From Natrinema longum (GTDB lineage Archaea; Halobacteriota; Halobacteria; Halobacteriales; Natrialbaceae): a stretch of 64,000 bases of DNA. The position numbers were made by a program, and so were the translations under genes. The first letter of the stretch is position 1. Every line of letters begins with the position of its first letter. The DNA is taken from contig NZ_CP071463.1 in NCBI RefSeq assembly GCF_017352095.1, forward strand, positions 2,852,001 to 2,916,000, given 5' to 3'. Positions 56,771 through 64,000 of the stretch are shown here, piece after piece. The notes under the pieces were generated by a model, which ran no database searches, was not told the origin of the DNA, and saw nothing but the letters and a program-made list of their open reading frames with translations.

Positions 56771-57652
56771 ATGGCAACCGGGACGATCCCACTCGACGAA
56801 CTCGCCGGCGGACTCGATCTGTATCGAACGCTCGAGAGCGGGCAGAGCTACCTGTGGCGACGGGAGGACGGCGACATGTACACCGATACGCCGGCCCCCG
56901 GAACGTGGTATTCGACGGTCGTCGACGGGGCGGTGATCCGGGTCCGGACTCGCGATGGTCGCCTCGAGTGGGAGTCGACGGCCGACGCCGAGCCGACCGT
57001 GCGCAGGCTGTTGGGTCTCGACGACGACCTCGAGGCGATCGTCGCGGCCGGACCGGACGATCCCCTGCTCGCGGAGGCCTACGAGGCCCATCGGGGGATG
57101 CGAATCGTTCAGGATCCGCCCTTCGGGACGTTGATCTCGTTCATCTGTTCGGCACAGATGCGAGTCGGTCGCATTCACACGATGGTGTCGACGCTGGCCC
57201 GCGAGTACGGCGACGAGATCGCGTTCGACGGTCGGACCTATCGCGCGTTCCCGACGCCGGCGCAACTCGCGACCGCGACCGAAAGCGACCTCCGCGAGCT
57301 GGGCCTCGGCTATCGGGCCCCCTACGTCGTCCGGACCGCCGAGATGGTTGCCAGCGGCGACGCCGATCCGGCCGACGCACGGGACCTCGAGTACGAGTCG
57401 GCTCGGGAGTATCTGACCCAGTTCGTCGGCGTCGGTGACAAGGTCGCCGACTGTGTCCTCCTCTTTTCGCTCGGGTTCGACGAGGCCGTGCCGCTGGATA
57501 CCTGGATCAAGTCCGCGATCGAGGAGTACTATCCGGACTGCGATCGGGGCTCCTACGCCGAAACGTCGCGGGCGATTCGCGAGCGCTTCGGGAACGAGCA
57601 CGCCGGCTACGCCCAGACGTACGTCTTCCACCACTTGCGAACCGGCAACTGA
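56771..57652 (+). CDS. 8-oxoguanine DNA glycosylase (OGG1-like, HhH-GPD)
   Basis: 293 residues. N-terminal OGG_N-like beta domain (LDLYRTLESGQSYLWRRE), then the HhH-GPD fold: FGTLISFICSAQMRVGRIHT, LGLGYRAPYVVRTAEM, and the hairpin FVGVGDKVADCVLLFSLG with catalytic K224. The general Asp is D243 in VPLDTW. A bifunctional glycosylase/lyase that removes oxidised guanine is expected. The N-terminal domain favours OGG1 over AlkA. Confidence 0.88.
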   Translation: MATGTIPLDELAGGLDLYRTLESGQSYLWRREDGDMYTDTPAPGTWYSTVVDGAVIRVRTRDGRLEWESTADAEPTVRRLLGLDDDLEAIVAAGPDDPLLAEAYEAHRGMRIVQDPPFGTLISFICSAQMRVGRIHTMVSTLAREYGDEIAFDGRTYRAFPTPAQLATATESDLRELGLGYRAPYVVRTAEMVASGDADPADARDLEYESAREYLTQFVGVGDKVADCVLLFSLGFDEAVPLDTWIKSAIEEYYPDCDRGSYAETSRAIRERFGNEHAGYAQTYVFHHLRTGN

Positions 57653-57802
57653 GTCTCCCTGTTGCACCGGCGGCTGAGGACGGGCGGACTCGTACGAACT
57701 CGAGATAACAGTCATTGTGCTGAGGGATCGAGCGGACGGTAGTGAGCGACAGGCCGGATACCGTTGTCACTCGAGTCCCCTCGAGAGCGACTCGCTCGAG
57801 GC

Positions 57803-58348
57803 TCACTCGAACTGGGCGGTGTCGCCCCGCCGGTACCGGTCGACCCGCCGATAGCCGTGGACGGTTGCGTCGGTGTCGAGTTCGATCTCGTAGCGCCCGA
57901 TGATGTCCTGGGTGTCGGGAACGGCTCGGCGTTCGACGACTTCGACGACGGACCGCCAGCCGTCGTCTGTCGGCGAGATTTCGCTGACGCCGTCGAACTC
58001 GTGGCCGATGAGCTGACTCGCCGTCGACTGGACCGTCTGTCGGACCGCGAGCACGCCGGCGATCTCTTCCCGATCGGTATCGACGTCGGCGTCGACCTCG
58101 TCGGGGTCGGTCATCTCCTCGGCGGTCATGGTAGCCGTCCCGCGGGATCGCGGCTCCTCGATGTCGCCGGATTCGGCCTGTTCGTCCGCCTGTTCCTCCT
58201 CTTGGGCTGCCTGACTGTCGCTCACTGTTGGATCACTCTCGTCGTGTTGGTAGCAGAAGCCGTCCTCTCGCGCCGGCCGCGAGCAGCGCTCGCCGTCCGT
58301 GGTGAGGGCCTTGCACTGCTCCTGTGATTGCGTGTCGGCTTCGGCCAT
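57803..58348 (-). CDS. gvpO: Gas vesicle protein GvpO with N-terminal zinc finger
   Basis: 181 residues. The C-terminal 90 residues match haloarchaeal GvpO (HEFDGVSEISPTDDGWRSVV, EVVERRAVPDTQDIIGRYE, DRYRRGD). The N-terminal 35 residues carry an added C-x10-C-x9-C-x3-H motif (QCKALTTDGERCSRPAREDG, FCYQHD), which should bind zinc. A Gln/Glu/Asp linker joins the two. GvpO is required for gas vesicle formation. It is the last gene of the leftward gvpA-N-O arm, 78 bases after gvpN. Confidence 0.85.
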   Translation of the reverse strand: MAEADTQSQEQCKALTTDGERCSRPAREDGFCYQHDESDPTVSDSQAAQEEEQADEQAESGDIEEPRSRGTATMTAEEMTDPDEVDADVDTDREEIAGVLAVRQTVQSTASQLIGHEFDGVSEISPTDDGWRSVVEVVERRAVPDTQDIIGRYEIELDTDATVHGYRRVDRYRRGDTAQFE

Positions 58349-58426
58349 TGGTCTGAATTCGTGCTCCGTGTCGTCGGACTCGGTCGCCGATGGACCGTGT
58401 GGGTCGGTTCCGTCGCTTTGCGTCGC

Positions 58427-59461
58427 TCAGATCGTCTCGGCGATCTGCGTTCGCAGCTCGTCGATGTCGCCCTCGCCGTCCCCTGCCATCTTCGGTGCGA
58501 GCACGTCGGTGAAGACGTTGGTCAGCGTCTCGTCGCCGAACTCCCCGGCCTCCCGGGGCTCGCCCTGGCCGTCGAAGACGGCAAGCCCTTTCGCGGCGGT
58601 GATCGCGGCACGGGTCCCGACCACGATCTCGAGTTCGTCCCGAAGCGCTCGCGTCGTTTCGACGACGCTCGCGATGTCGTCCGCGGAGAGGTCGACGTGT
58701 GTGGCGACGATCTCGCGTTCGGTTTCCGCGTCGTAGTAGTCGACGTGGACGCCGACGAACCGGTCGAGCAGCGCGTCCTGTTGTTCGTGGACGCCGGCGT
58801 ACTCGGCGTCGTTCGACGTGAGGATCGCCCGGAATTCCGGATGGATGTCGATCGTCCGGTCCTCGCCGCGTTTGCCGGGTCGCTCCAGAACGCCCTCCTC
58901 GAACACCGACAGCAAGACGTTGTGAGCGGCGGGATCGCTTCGCGAGAACTCGTTGTAGACGAGCGTCGCGCCCTCCCGGACGGCGACAGACAGCGGGTTG
59001 TCCACCCACCGCTCGCGGACGATCTGGGTCTTCTTGTCGACGCCGCCGACGTATCGGTCGTGTTCTTCGTAGCGTTCGCCGCCGGCGTGGGTGCCCACGA
59101 GTGCGGCGGTGTCGACTGCCTCGTCACCGTTGAGCCAGACGACCGGCCGACCGCGTTCGGCGGCGGCCGACAGCGCGAGCGCCGTCTTGCCACAGCCCGT
59201 CGGCCCGATCAGGTGAATCGGCTGATCCGCCTCGAGCCAGCCCGTGATCCGCTCTTGGAGGGTCCGGACGGCGTCGGTCTCGACGAACGGCTCGGGCACG
59301 ACCGTTTCGGGATCGGCGAGGGGGCTGTCATCGTGCCGTTCGCCGACGTTCGCTGCCGTTCGCGCGAGCTCTTTCTTCGCTCTGCGGCCTTCCTTCTGCT
59401 CGCGGCTGGCCCTGATCTTCTTTCCGCGGACCTTGCGCTTGCGCGAGGCGTCGTCAGCCAT
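58427..59461 (-). CDS. gvpN: Gas vesicle ATPase GvpN
   Basis: 344 residues, MoxR-like AAA+ ATPase. A basic N-terminal tail (RKRKVRGKKIRASREQKEGR) precedes the ATPase. Walker A is GPTGCGKT (86-93) and a Walker B-like strand is GATLVYNEFSRSDP. FRAILTSNDAEYAGVHEQQD supplies the sensor region. GvpN is thought to use ATP in growing the vesicle shell. It starts six bases after gvpA. Confidence 0.92.
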   Translation of the reverse strand: MADDASRKRKVRGKKIRASREQKEGRRAKKELARTAANVGERHDDSPLADPETVVPEPFVETDAVRTLQERITGWLEADQPIHLIGPTGCGKTALALSAAAERGRPVVWLNGDEAVDTAALVGTHAGGERYEEHDRYVGGVDKKTQIVRERWVDNPLSVAVREGATLVYNEFSRSDPAAHNVLLSVFEEGVLERPGKRGEDRTIDIHPEFRAILTSNDAEYAGVHEQQDALLDRFVGVHVDYYDAETEREIVATHVDLSADDIASVVETTRALRDELEIVVGTRAAITAAKGLAVFDGQGEPREAGEFGDETLTNVFTDVLAPKMAGDGEGDIDELRTQIAETI

Positions 59462-59467
59462 GGGGAG

Positions 59468-59752
59468 TTACTCCGCGGATTTCGGGGACGATTCCGCGCG
59501 GGGTTCGACCTCGAGCTCCTCGAGTTCCTCGAGGTCACCTTCCGCGGTGGCTTGCTCTATTTTCGCGATTTCCTCCGCGTAGTGGAGGAAGGTGTCGACC
59601 GAGGCGACCACGACGCGGGCCTCGATCGTTATGAGTTCGATCCCGACGACCGAGATTCGCGCCCAGATGTCGATAACGACGCCCTTGTCGAGGACGCGGT
59701 CCAGTACCTCCGCGAGACTCGAGGAGTCGGGTCTTCGTTGTGGTTGCGCCAT
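59468..59752 (-). CDS. gvpA: Gas vesicle structural protein GvpA
   Basis: 94 residues from the ATG at 59752. Core: [57 protein letters not shown]. This is the amphipathic shell protein that forms the gas vesicle ribs. The C-terminal extension ([19 protein letters not shown]) is longer than the standard haloarchaeal GvpA of about 76 residues and is strongly acidic. No clear TATA box is seen directly upstream; it may share a transcript with the CPBP gene, which ends 75 bases before it. Confidence 0.92.
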   Translation of the reverse strand: MAQPQRRPDSSSLAEVLDRVLDKGVVIDIWARISVVGIELITIEARVVVASVDTFLHYAEEIAKIEQATAEGDLEELEELEVEPRAESSPKSAE

Positions 59753-59826
59753 GCAACGGACGTTGACTGGCAGTTCGTAACACGACTTGGACTGCGACTG
59801 CAAGCACGTCGGTCATCGGCGGTCAG

Positions 59827-60807
59827 TTAGCGTTCCTGTGACGCCGGTCGATGGGGGTCGCTGCTGTCCGACAAGACGGCGATCGAAAGCGTCCGGCCTC
59901 GACGATAAAACCAGCCGACGACGGCGACGTAGCCGAGCAGAAAGACCGGGAAGATGACCATCGGATCGAGCGACTGGAACTGCACGGCCGATGCGGTCGC
60001 CGTCCGTTCAACGCGGAGGAGTGATGCGATGACGCCGCCAGGTTCGCCGAAAAAGAGCGTCACCTCCGCAAAGTTGATTCCGACGTGAAGTCCGATAGGA
60101 AACGCCAACTCGCCGGACAACACGTACGCGAGCCCGAACAATCCGCCCATGACGGCGGTCATCGCGAGGGCGTATACGAGCCCAACTCCGTCCGGCTGGG
60201 ACCCCAACGGACCGTGGAAAGCCCCATAGACGGCCGAACTGCTTGCCCACGCACCGATGAGCACGAAAGACGGTGGGAGTCCGCGAGCGGCCAACCCCTC
60301 GGCGGCGTTTGTGATAAACACGCCCCGAAACAGCGTCTCTTCCCAGAACCCGACGAGAACCCAGCCGGCGACCGCGACTCCCATGCCGACCACGAACGAA
60401 TCGAACGCCCCGCTGGACAGGGTCTCGACGATCGTTATCGTCCCTCGCTGAGAGGCAACGCCAAACGCGATGCCGACGAGGAGAATACCGAGGCCGGTCC
60501 CGGCGATGACATCGACTGTCCAGGTCGGGGACAGCGAAAAGCCGTAGTCCGACACGTGTCGCCGGTCAACGTATCGAGCCAGGATACTGATCGTCATCAG
60601 GACGGCGATAACAGCCAAAGCGTGGCCCACTAACGGCTCGAAGACCGGAGGAATCGACGCCCGTTGGACGGCCAATGCACCCACAAGGCTACTGCCGACC
60701 GTCAAGACAGTGCCCAGAAGGAGACGCCATGAGGCACGCACGCGGCTGTCAGTCGTTCCACGAAGCACTCTTCGGACGATCGATCTCAGCGACGTATTCG
60801 GCTGCAC
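59827..60807 (-). CDS. CPBP-family intramembrane protease (Rce1-like)
   Basis: 326 residues with about eight transmembrane helices. The active-site motifs are present: W-E-E-T-L-F-R (E-E-x-x-x-R), then a YGAFHG His motif and LHVGINF (H-x-x-x-N). The family contains CAAX-type proteases and bacteriocin-immunity proteins. The start is GTG at 60807. It lies between the two gvp arms, oriented with gvpA, so a link to gas vesicles is suggested by position only. Confidence 0.85.
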   Translation of the reverse strand: MQPNTSLRSIVRRVLRGTTDSRVRASWRLLLGTVLTVGSSLVGALAVQRASIPPVFEPLVGHALAVIAVLMTISILARYVDRRHVSDYGFSLSPTWTVDVIAGTGLGILLVGIAFGVASQRGTITIVETLSSGAFDSFVVGMGVAVAGWVLVGFWEETLFRGVFITNAAEGLAARGLPPSFVLIGAWASSSAVYGAFHGPLGSQPDGVGLVYALAMTAVMGGLFGLAYVLSGELAFPIGLHVGINFAEVTLFFGEPGGVIASLLRVERTATASAVQFQSLDPMVIFPVFLLGYVAVVGWFYRRGRTLSIAVLSDSSDPHRPASQER

Positions 60808-61415
60808 TTGTACTCACGTCGACGTTGCAGATAGTGGTATACGTCGCTCCACAGTTTCAGGGACGGAAACTCTCCGGACTGAAAGATGAGCCGTCAGTGC
60901 TGGAACCGCACTCGAGCGTCCCCAGCCGTTTTCGGATTTCGGCGACTCGGCTCGGTGATACTGTCGGATGGAACGATCGAGTTACCACGACCAATGTCCG
61001 ACCGGTGGGGACTACTCCCGCGGTACAACAGGAGAGGTTGCCGCGTGGCGACACCGCGATGTCGGCGCTCTCGTCGAGGACACGTGTGGCAAACGCTGCG
61101 ACTGCAAGCAACACGATGAGGCGTCGGGCCAGCGAACGTCACGTGACGTGTTCTCGAGTCCCCGCGAATACTCTCACAGGCACCTCGTCTGCGAGGCGAG
61201 TGTCGATAGTTGCCGGGCAACTCGAGAGCGACTACCGATGCCATGATACGCCCACGTACTCGCCGTCGATCGAAGCCGTTCCCGCGTCCCCGAACACAAC
61301 CGCCTGACGGTCGGTCGAGCGGGACGGCGATCGATCGCAACGCAGGCGGCGGCTCGTATCTAGACGTAGCGTCTCGCACACAAGCCCGAAGCCGAGAGCG
61401 GAGCGTGAGCGGACA
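60808..61415. other. Intergenic, no clear gene
   Basis: These 608 bases separate the CPBP gene and gvpF. No gvpD or gvpE regulator is present. A weak minus-strand frame (60857-61114, start MLLAVAAFATRVLDESADI) has some coding-like sequence but lacks support. The right end must hold the gvpF promoter. Confidence 0.4.
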
Positions 61416-62045
61416 ATGACGGCGGCCAACCGATACGTCTACGGTATCGTCGACGGCGACACGGTCGAGTTCGAGACGGACGCCGTCGCCGGGGCCGAGC
61501 GCGTGTACACGATTTCCCACCGCCGACTCGGTGCCGTCGTCTCGGATATCGACACCACCGATCCGGAAGAGACGGACGAGGACGCCCAGCGTCACGACGA
61601 CGTCCTCCGGGAGATCATGGATTACGACGGCGGGACGACCGTCGTTCCGATGCAGTTCGGCATGGCCTTCGAGAGCGACCGGGCGCTGAAGAACGTCTTG
61701 CGCGGTGCGAGGCCGGCGTTCAGGCGCGCGATGAACGACATCGAGGGGAAGATCGAACTCGGCCTCAAACTCGTGTGCGAGGCCGACGCCGACGTCGACC
61801 GCGAGGCGATCGAGACGGCGGTCGCCGACCTGCTCGAGCCGATCGCGACACAGTCGGTCGCGAACGATCTGTTCAGCGATCGGCTCGTCCTGAACCGCTC
61901 GTATCTCGTCGCGGAATCCGACCGTGAACGCTTCGACGACGCGATCGCCCGCTTCGAGGACGAGCACGACGACCTCATGGTCAAGTACACGGGTCCGTTC
62001 GCGCCGTACAGTTTCGTCGACGTGAAAATCGGAGCCCAGCAATAA
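61416..62045 (+). CDS. gvpF: Gas vesicle protein GvpF (GvpL/GvpF family)
   Basis: 209 residues. Family features: RYVYGIVDGD start, HRRLGAVVSDI, TTVVPMQFGMAFESDRAL, and the late VKYTGPFAPYSFVDV motif. GvpF binds GvpA and helps start shell assembly. It is the first gene of the rightward arm and is two bases from gvpG. Confidence 0.92.
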   Translation: MTAANRYVYGIVDGDTVEFETDAVAGAERVYTISHRRLGAVVSDIDTTDPEETDEDAQRHDDVLREIMDYDGGTTVVPMQFGMAFESDRALKNVLRGARPAFRRAMNDIEGKIELGLKLVCEADADVDREAIETAVADLLEPIATQSVANDLFSDRLVLNRSYLVAESDRERFDDAIARFEDEHDDLMVKYTGPFAPYSFVDVKIGAQQ

Positions 62046-62047
62046 CC

Positions 62048-62302
62048 ATGTTCGTCCTCGACGACCTCCTGTTTCGACCGTTCGTCGGTATCATCGACGC
62101 GCTTCACACGATCGCGCTCGACGAGCTGTACGACGTGGACGCCCTCGAGGACGAACTCAAGGAGAACCAGCTGTTGTACGAACTCGGCGAACGCTCCGAG
62201 GCGGAGTATCGCCGCCGCAAGGAGGAACTCGAGGCGGAACTCGAGATCGCCCGTGACGTCCACGAGCGGCTCTCGAGTGGCCGCGTGGAGGTAAAACGAT
62301 AA
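62048..62302 (+). CDS. gvpG: Gas vesicle protein GvpG
   Basis: 84 residues. It starts FVLDDLLFRPFVGIIDALHT and has a long charged helix (ERSEAEYRRRKEELEAELEI), the usual GvpG form. It is an accessory protein of gas vesicle nucleation. The stop codon overlaps the gvpH ATG by one base. Confidence 0.92.
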   Translation: MFVLDDLLFRPFVGIIDALHTIALDELYDVDALEDELKENQLLYELGERSEAEYRRRKEELEAELEIARDVHERLSSGRVEVKR

Positions 62303-62916
62303 TGAGCGATAGGGTCCCGCCGGACGACCGCGACGAATCGGACGACGACCACCGATCCGACGACAGTCGGATCGACGACGACGAGCACTGGCTCTCGAGC
62401 CTGCTGTCCGCGCTCGAATCGCTCGAGAGCGGGTCGACATCGACCTCGGGGCGTCGGCGGGGCGATCGGGCGATCTTCGATTACGACATCTCGATTCGCT
62501 CCGGTGACGACCTTTCGGCGGACGACTCGCCACTCGGTAGCACCCCGTCCGGTGGCGAAGAGCGACGAGGCCGTGACGGCGATCGGTCGCGAACGCGCCG
62601 CATCCGATCGTCGGGCCCCTCGAGCGACCACACCGTGTCGACCCGTCGCTACGACGACGAACTGGTCGTCACCGCGGATGTCGCCGGTGCCGATCCGGAC
62701 GACGTGACGGTCGGCTTCGACGAGTCGATGCTGGTCATCGCCGTCGAGGGACGCGAACTCGATCGTATCGAGATCCCCTGGCGAGAGAACTCCTCGGAGG
62801 CGATGATGAAAAACGGCGTGCTCACCGTCCGGGTCAGGCCGGGGACGGCGGAGAGCGAGGACGGTGACGAGACGGCGGAAACAGGGGCGGACGAAACCAC
62901 GGAGGACGAACCGTGA
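62302..62916 (+). CDS. gvpH: Gas vesicle protein GvpH (Hsp20-like)
   Basis: 204 residues. A polar N-terminal half with Asp/Ser/Arg runs includes HWLSSLLSALESLES, typical of GvpH. The C-terminal half is an alpha-crystallin-like beta domain (DDELVVTADVAGADPDDVTV, NGVLTVRVRPG). It probably acts as a chaperone for GvpA. The stop (TGA) overlaps the next start (GTG) by four bases. Confidence 0.88.
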   Translation: MSDRVPPDDRDESDDDHRSDDSRIDDDEHWLSSLLSALESLESGSTSTSGRRRGDRAIFDYDISIRSGDDLSADDSPLGSTPSGGEERRGRDGDRSRTRRIRSSGPSSDHTVSTRRYDDELVVTADVAGADPDDVTVGFDESMLVIAVEGRELDRIEIPWRENSSEAMMKNGVLTVRVRPGTAESEDGDETAETGADETTEDEP

Positions 62917-63827
62917 GCGACGCCGAGCCCGGGGACAGGTTCGACGCGTTGCTCGAGGACGCCGAAGCGGGCCTCGACCGACTCGAAACGGCCCTCGGCG
63001 AGAACGAGGTGATCGGTGACCTCGACGACGAGACCCTCGAGACCGTCGTGGGCGACGTCGAGACCCTCGTGCGGGTCGCCGAGGAGACCGTCGAACTGCT
63101 GGAGGTGATGGATCTGAGCGAGCTGCCGGACGCGGTCGACGGGGACGAACTCCTCGAGGCGATCGAACTCGGCGAGATTCCGGACGTGCTGGCGAACGAG
63201 GACGAGGGCGTGAGCGATCTCGCCGACGTCACGGCGCTGTTCGACGCGATCGACCTGCTAAACGCCTGGAACGCCGCGGACCTGGGCGACATCTGGCAGG
63301 AGAAAGGCGAGCTCGAGGACGCGCTGGACGACCTCGAGGACGGTGACGACGCCGGGATGGTCGAAGACGCGGTCTCGGACGTCGTGACCGGCGACGAGGA
63401 CGGTGGCGGACTGGTCGGCGACGACGAGGACGGGGTCCTCGGCACTGGAATGGACGCCGGCTCCGCAGCCAAAGAGGCGCTGGGCGACGTCGACGTCGCC
63501 GAGGATCCGGAGGCCTATCAGGTCGCCATCCAGCAGCAGGCGATGCGCGGAATCGACGCCTTCCGGACGGCGCTGCTCGAGACCCACGAAACGTTCGAGC
63601 GACTCTACGAGTTCAACCGCGAGAAGATGCGGACCGAGGACACGAGCACGAACTCGCGGAACCCGACGGCGTCGTCGACGATCCCCACCGACCGACGCGA
63701 TCTCGGCGGCGGAGCCCGCTACTCGACGGTCCCCCAGGACGTCAAGCTCTCGACGGCCCCTAGCCGGACGCGGATCTACGGCCGTCGGTTCGAACTCGAG
63801 CGAGAGCGACAGCGGCGAAACGACTGA
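62913..63827 (+). CDS. Unknown protein coupled to the gvp operon
   Basis: 304 residues from a GTG overlapping the gvpH stop (GTGA). The first 230 residues are acidic, mostly helical, with Leu heptads (ALLEDAEAGLDRLETALGEN, VEELLEVMD-like segments). There is a Gly/Asp hinge near residue 180 and a long helix (YQVAIQQQAMRGIDAFRTAL). The last 70 residues are Thr/Ser- and Arg-rich and basic (SRTRIYGRRFELERERQRR). It is not GvpI, which is a short basic protein, nor any other Gvp I recognise. Tight coupling and position between gvpH and gvpJ suggest a gas vesicle role. Coding is supported by composition and frame. Confidence 0.75.
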   Translation: MSDAEPGDRFDALLEDAEAGLDRLETALGENEVIGDLDDETLETVVGDVETLVRVAEETVELLEVMDLSELPDAVDGDELLEAIELGEIPDVLANEDEGVSDLADVTALFDAIDLLNAWNAADLGDIWQEKGELEDALDDLEDGDDAGMVEDAVSDVVTGDEDGGGLVGDDEDGVLGTGMDAGSAAKEALGDVDVAEDPEAYQVAIQQQAMRGIDAFRTALLETHETFERLYEFNREKMRTEDTSTNSRNPTASSTIPTDRRDLGGGARYSTVPQDVKLSTAPSRTRIYGRRFELERERQRRND

Positions 63828-63836
63828 GCTACCACC

Positions 63837-63941
63837 ATGACCGATCTACTGAACCGACGCGTACGCGGCCGCGAGGTGAGCCCGACGACCGACTCGGAGC
63901 GAGGAGTACCCGACACCGGAGGTGAGCCCGATGGTACATGA
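63837..63941 (+). CDS. Small ORF overlapping the gvpJ start
   Basis: 34 residues (MTDLLNRRVRGREV, then SPTTDSERGVPDTGGEPDGT). It starts nine bases after the previous stop and ends 11 bases inside gvpJ in another frame. It occupies the place where gvpI stands in typical haloarchaeal clusters, but shows no similarity to it that I can see. It may be a coupling leader peptide or a decayed gvpI. Confidence 0.4.
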   Translation: MTDLLNRRVRGREVSPTTDSERGVPDTGGEPDGT

Positions 63942-64000
63942 CTTCCAGCCCAGCCGCCAGAAGACCGACCTCGCGGAAGTGGTCGAAATGCTGCTGGACA
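63931..64000 (+). CDS. gvpJ: Gas vesicle protein GvpJ, 5' part
   Basis: Only the first 23 codons lie in the window (VHDFQPSRQKTDLAEVVEML, then LD). The QKTDLAEVVEMLLD helix matches the start of GvpJ, a minor GvpA-like shell protein. The remainder lies beyond the window end. The downstream genes gvpK, gvpL and gvpM are expected next. Confidence 0.7.
   Translation, partial: MVHDFQPSRQKTDLAEVVEMLLD

Noticed and set aside
60857-61114. 85-codon minus-strand frame in the gvp central spacer
   Set aside because: It has a partly hydrophobic start but no recognisable family, a poor start context and atypical composition.

Overview
The window is high-GC DNA from an extremely halophilic archaeon (class Halobacteria). 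The family mix resembles Natrialbales such as Natrinema or Haloterrigena, but that placement is an inference from recalled homologues. Support for haloarchaea comes from very acidic proteins, archaeal TATA/BRE promoters with many leaderless starts, a TFB, RadB, Cdc48 ATPases, archaeal-type shikimate kinase, small CPxCG zinc fingers, PGF-CTERM and Tat-lipoprotein export signals, and halophile-type gas vesicle genes. Very long antisense ORFs are common here and are artefacts of codon bias. Names given as DUF or UPF families are recalled, not searched.

Layout. 0.2-4 kb: bactofilin-like beta-helix protein, DUF5800, DUF420 membrane protein, small membrane protein, tRNA-Leu(GAG), TVP38-type membrane protein, zinc finger. 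4-7.3 kb: adenosylcobalamin-dependent ribonucleotide reductase. 7.7-12.3 kb: small membrane protein, the minus-strand operon trpD-trpF-trpE-trpG, tRNA-Val(GAC), and the 3' remnant of an AEC-family permease. 12.8-18.9 kb: acidic protein, YihY-like membrane protein, CAP-domain protein, a single lycopene-cyclase-type domain divergent from a four-CBS protein, radB, and an RNase H-fold protein divergent from radB. 19-23.1 kb: three secreted proteins with Q/N-rich repeats that resemble curlin repeats. 23.6-34.5 kb: zinc finger, larC, two convergent cdc48 paralogues, Bat-type regulator divergent from an R2-like diiron protein, three small haloarchaeal conserved genes, shikimate kinase overlapping chorismate mutase. 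34.9-51.6 kb: an exported-protein region with two secreted proteins, an RND (MMPL) exporter operon with a divergent TetR regulator and near-palindromic operator, a beta-helix protein and a surface glycoprotein that both end in a dockerin-like module, and an S-layer glycoprotein with a PGF-CTERM tail. 52-57.7 kb: glutaredoxin-thioredoxin reductase fusion, DUF357, tfb, zinc ribbon, UPF0058, DUF555, 8-oxoguanine glycosylase. 57.8-64 kb: gas vesicle cluster, gvpA-gvpN-gvpO leftward and gvpF-gvpG-gvpH-(new gene)-(small ORF)-gvpJ rightward, with a CPBP protease gene between the arms. gvpJ is cut by the window end.

How the genes work together. The trp operon and the shikimate kinase/chorismate mutase pair serve aromatic amino-acid synthesis. 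The surface genes build and decorate the S-layer. The gvp genes make gas vesicles for buoyancy. The two strongest candidates for something undescribed are the Q/N-repeat trio (a possible archaeal curli-like amyloid) and the atypical gas vesicle cluster. The latter has a translationally coupled gene of unknown function between gvpH and gvpJ, no gvpC between gvpA and gvpN, a zinc-finger GvpO and an embedded membrane protease.
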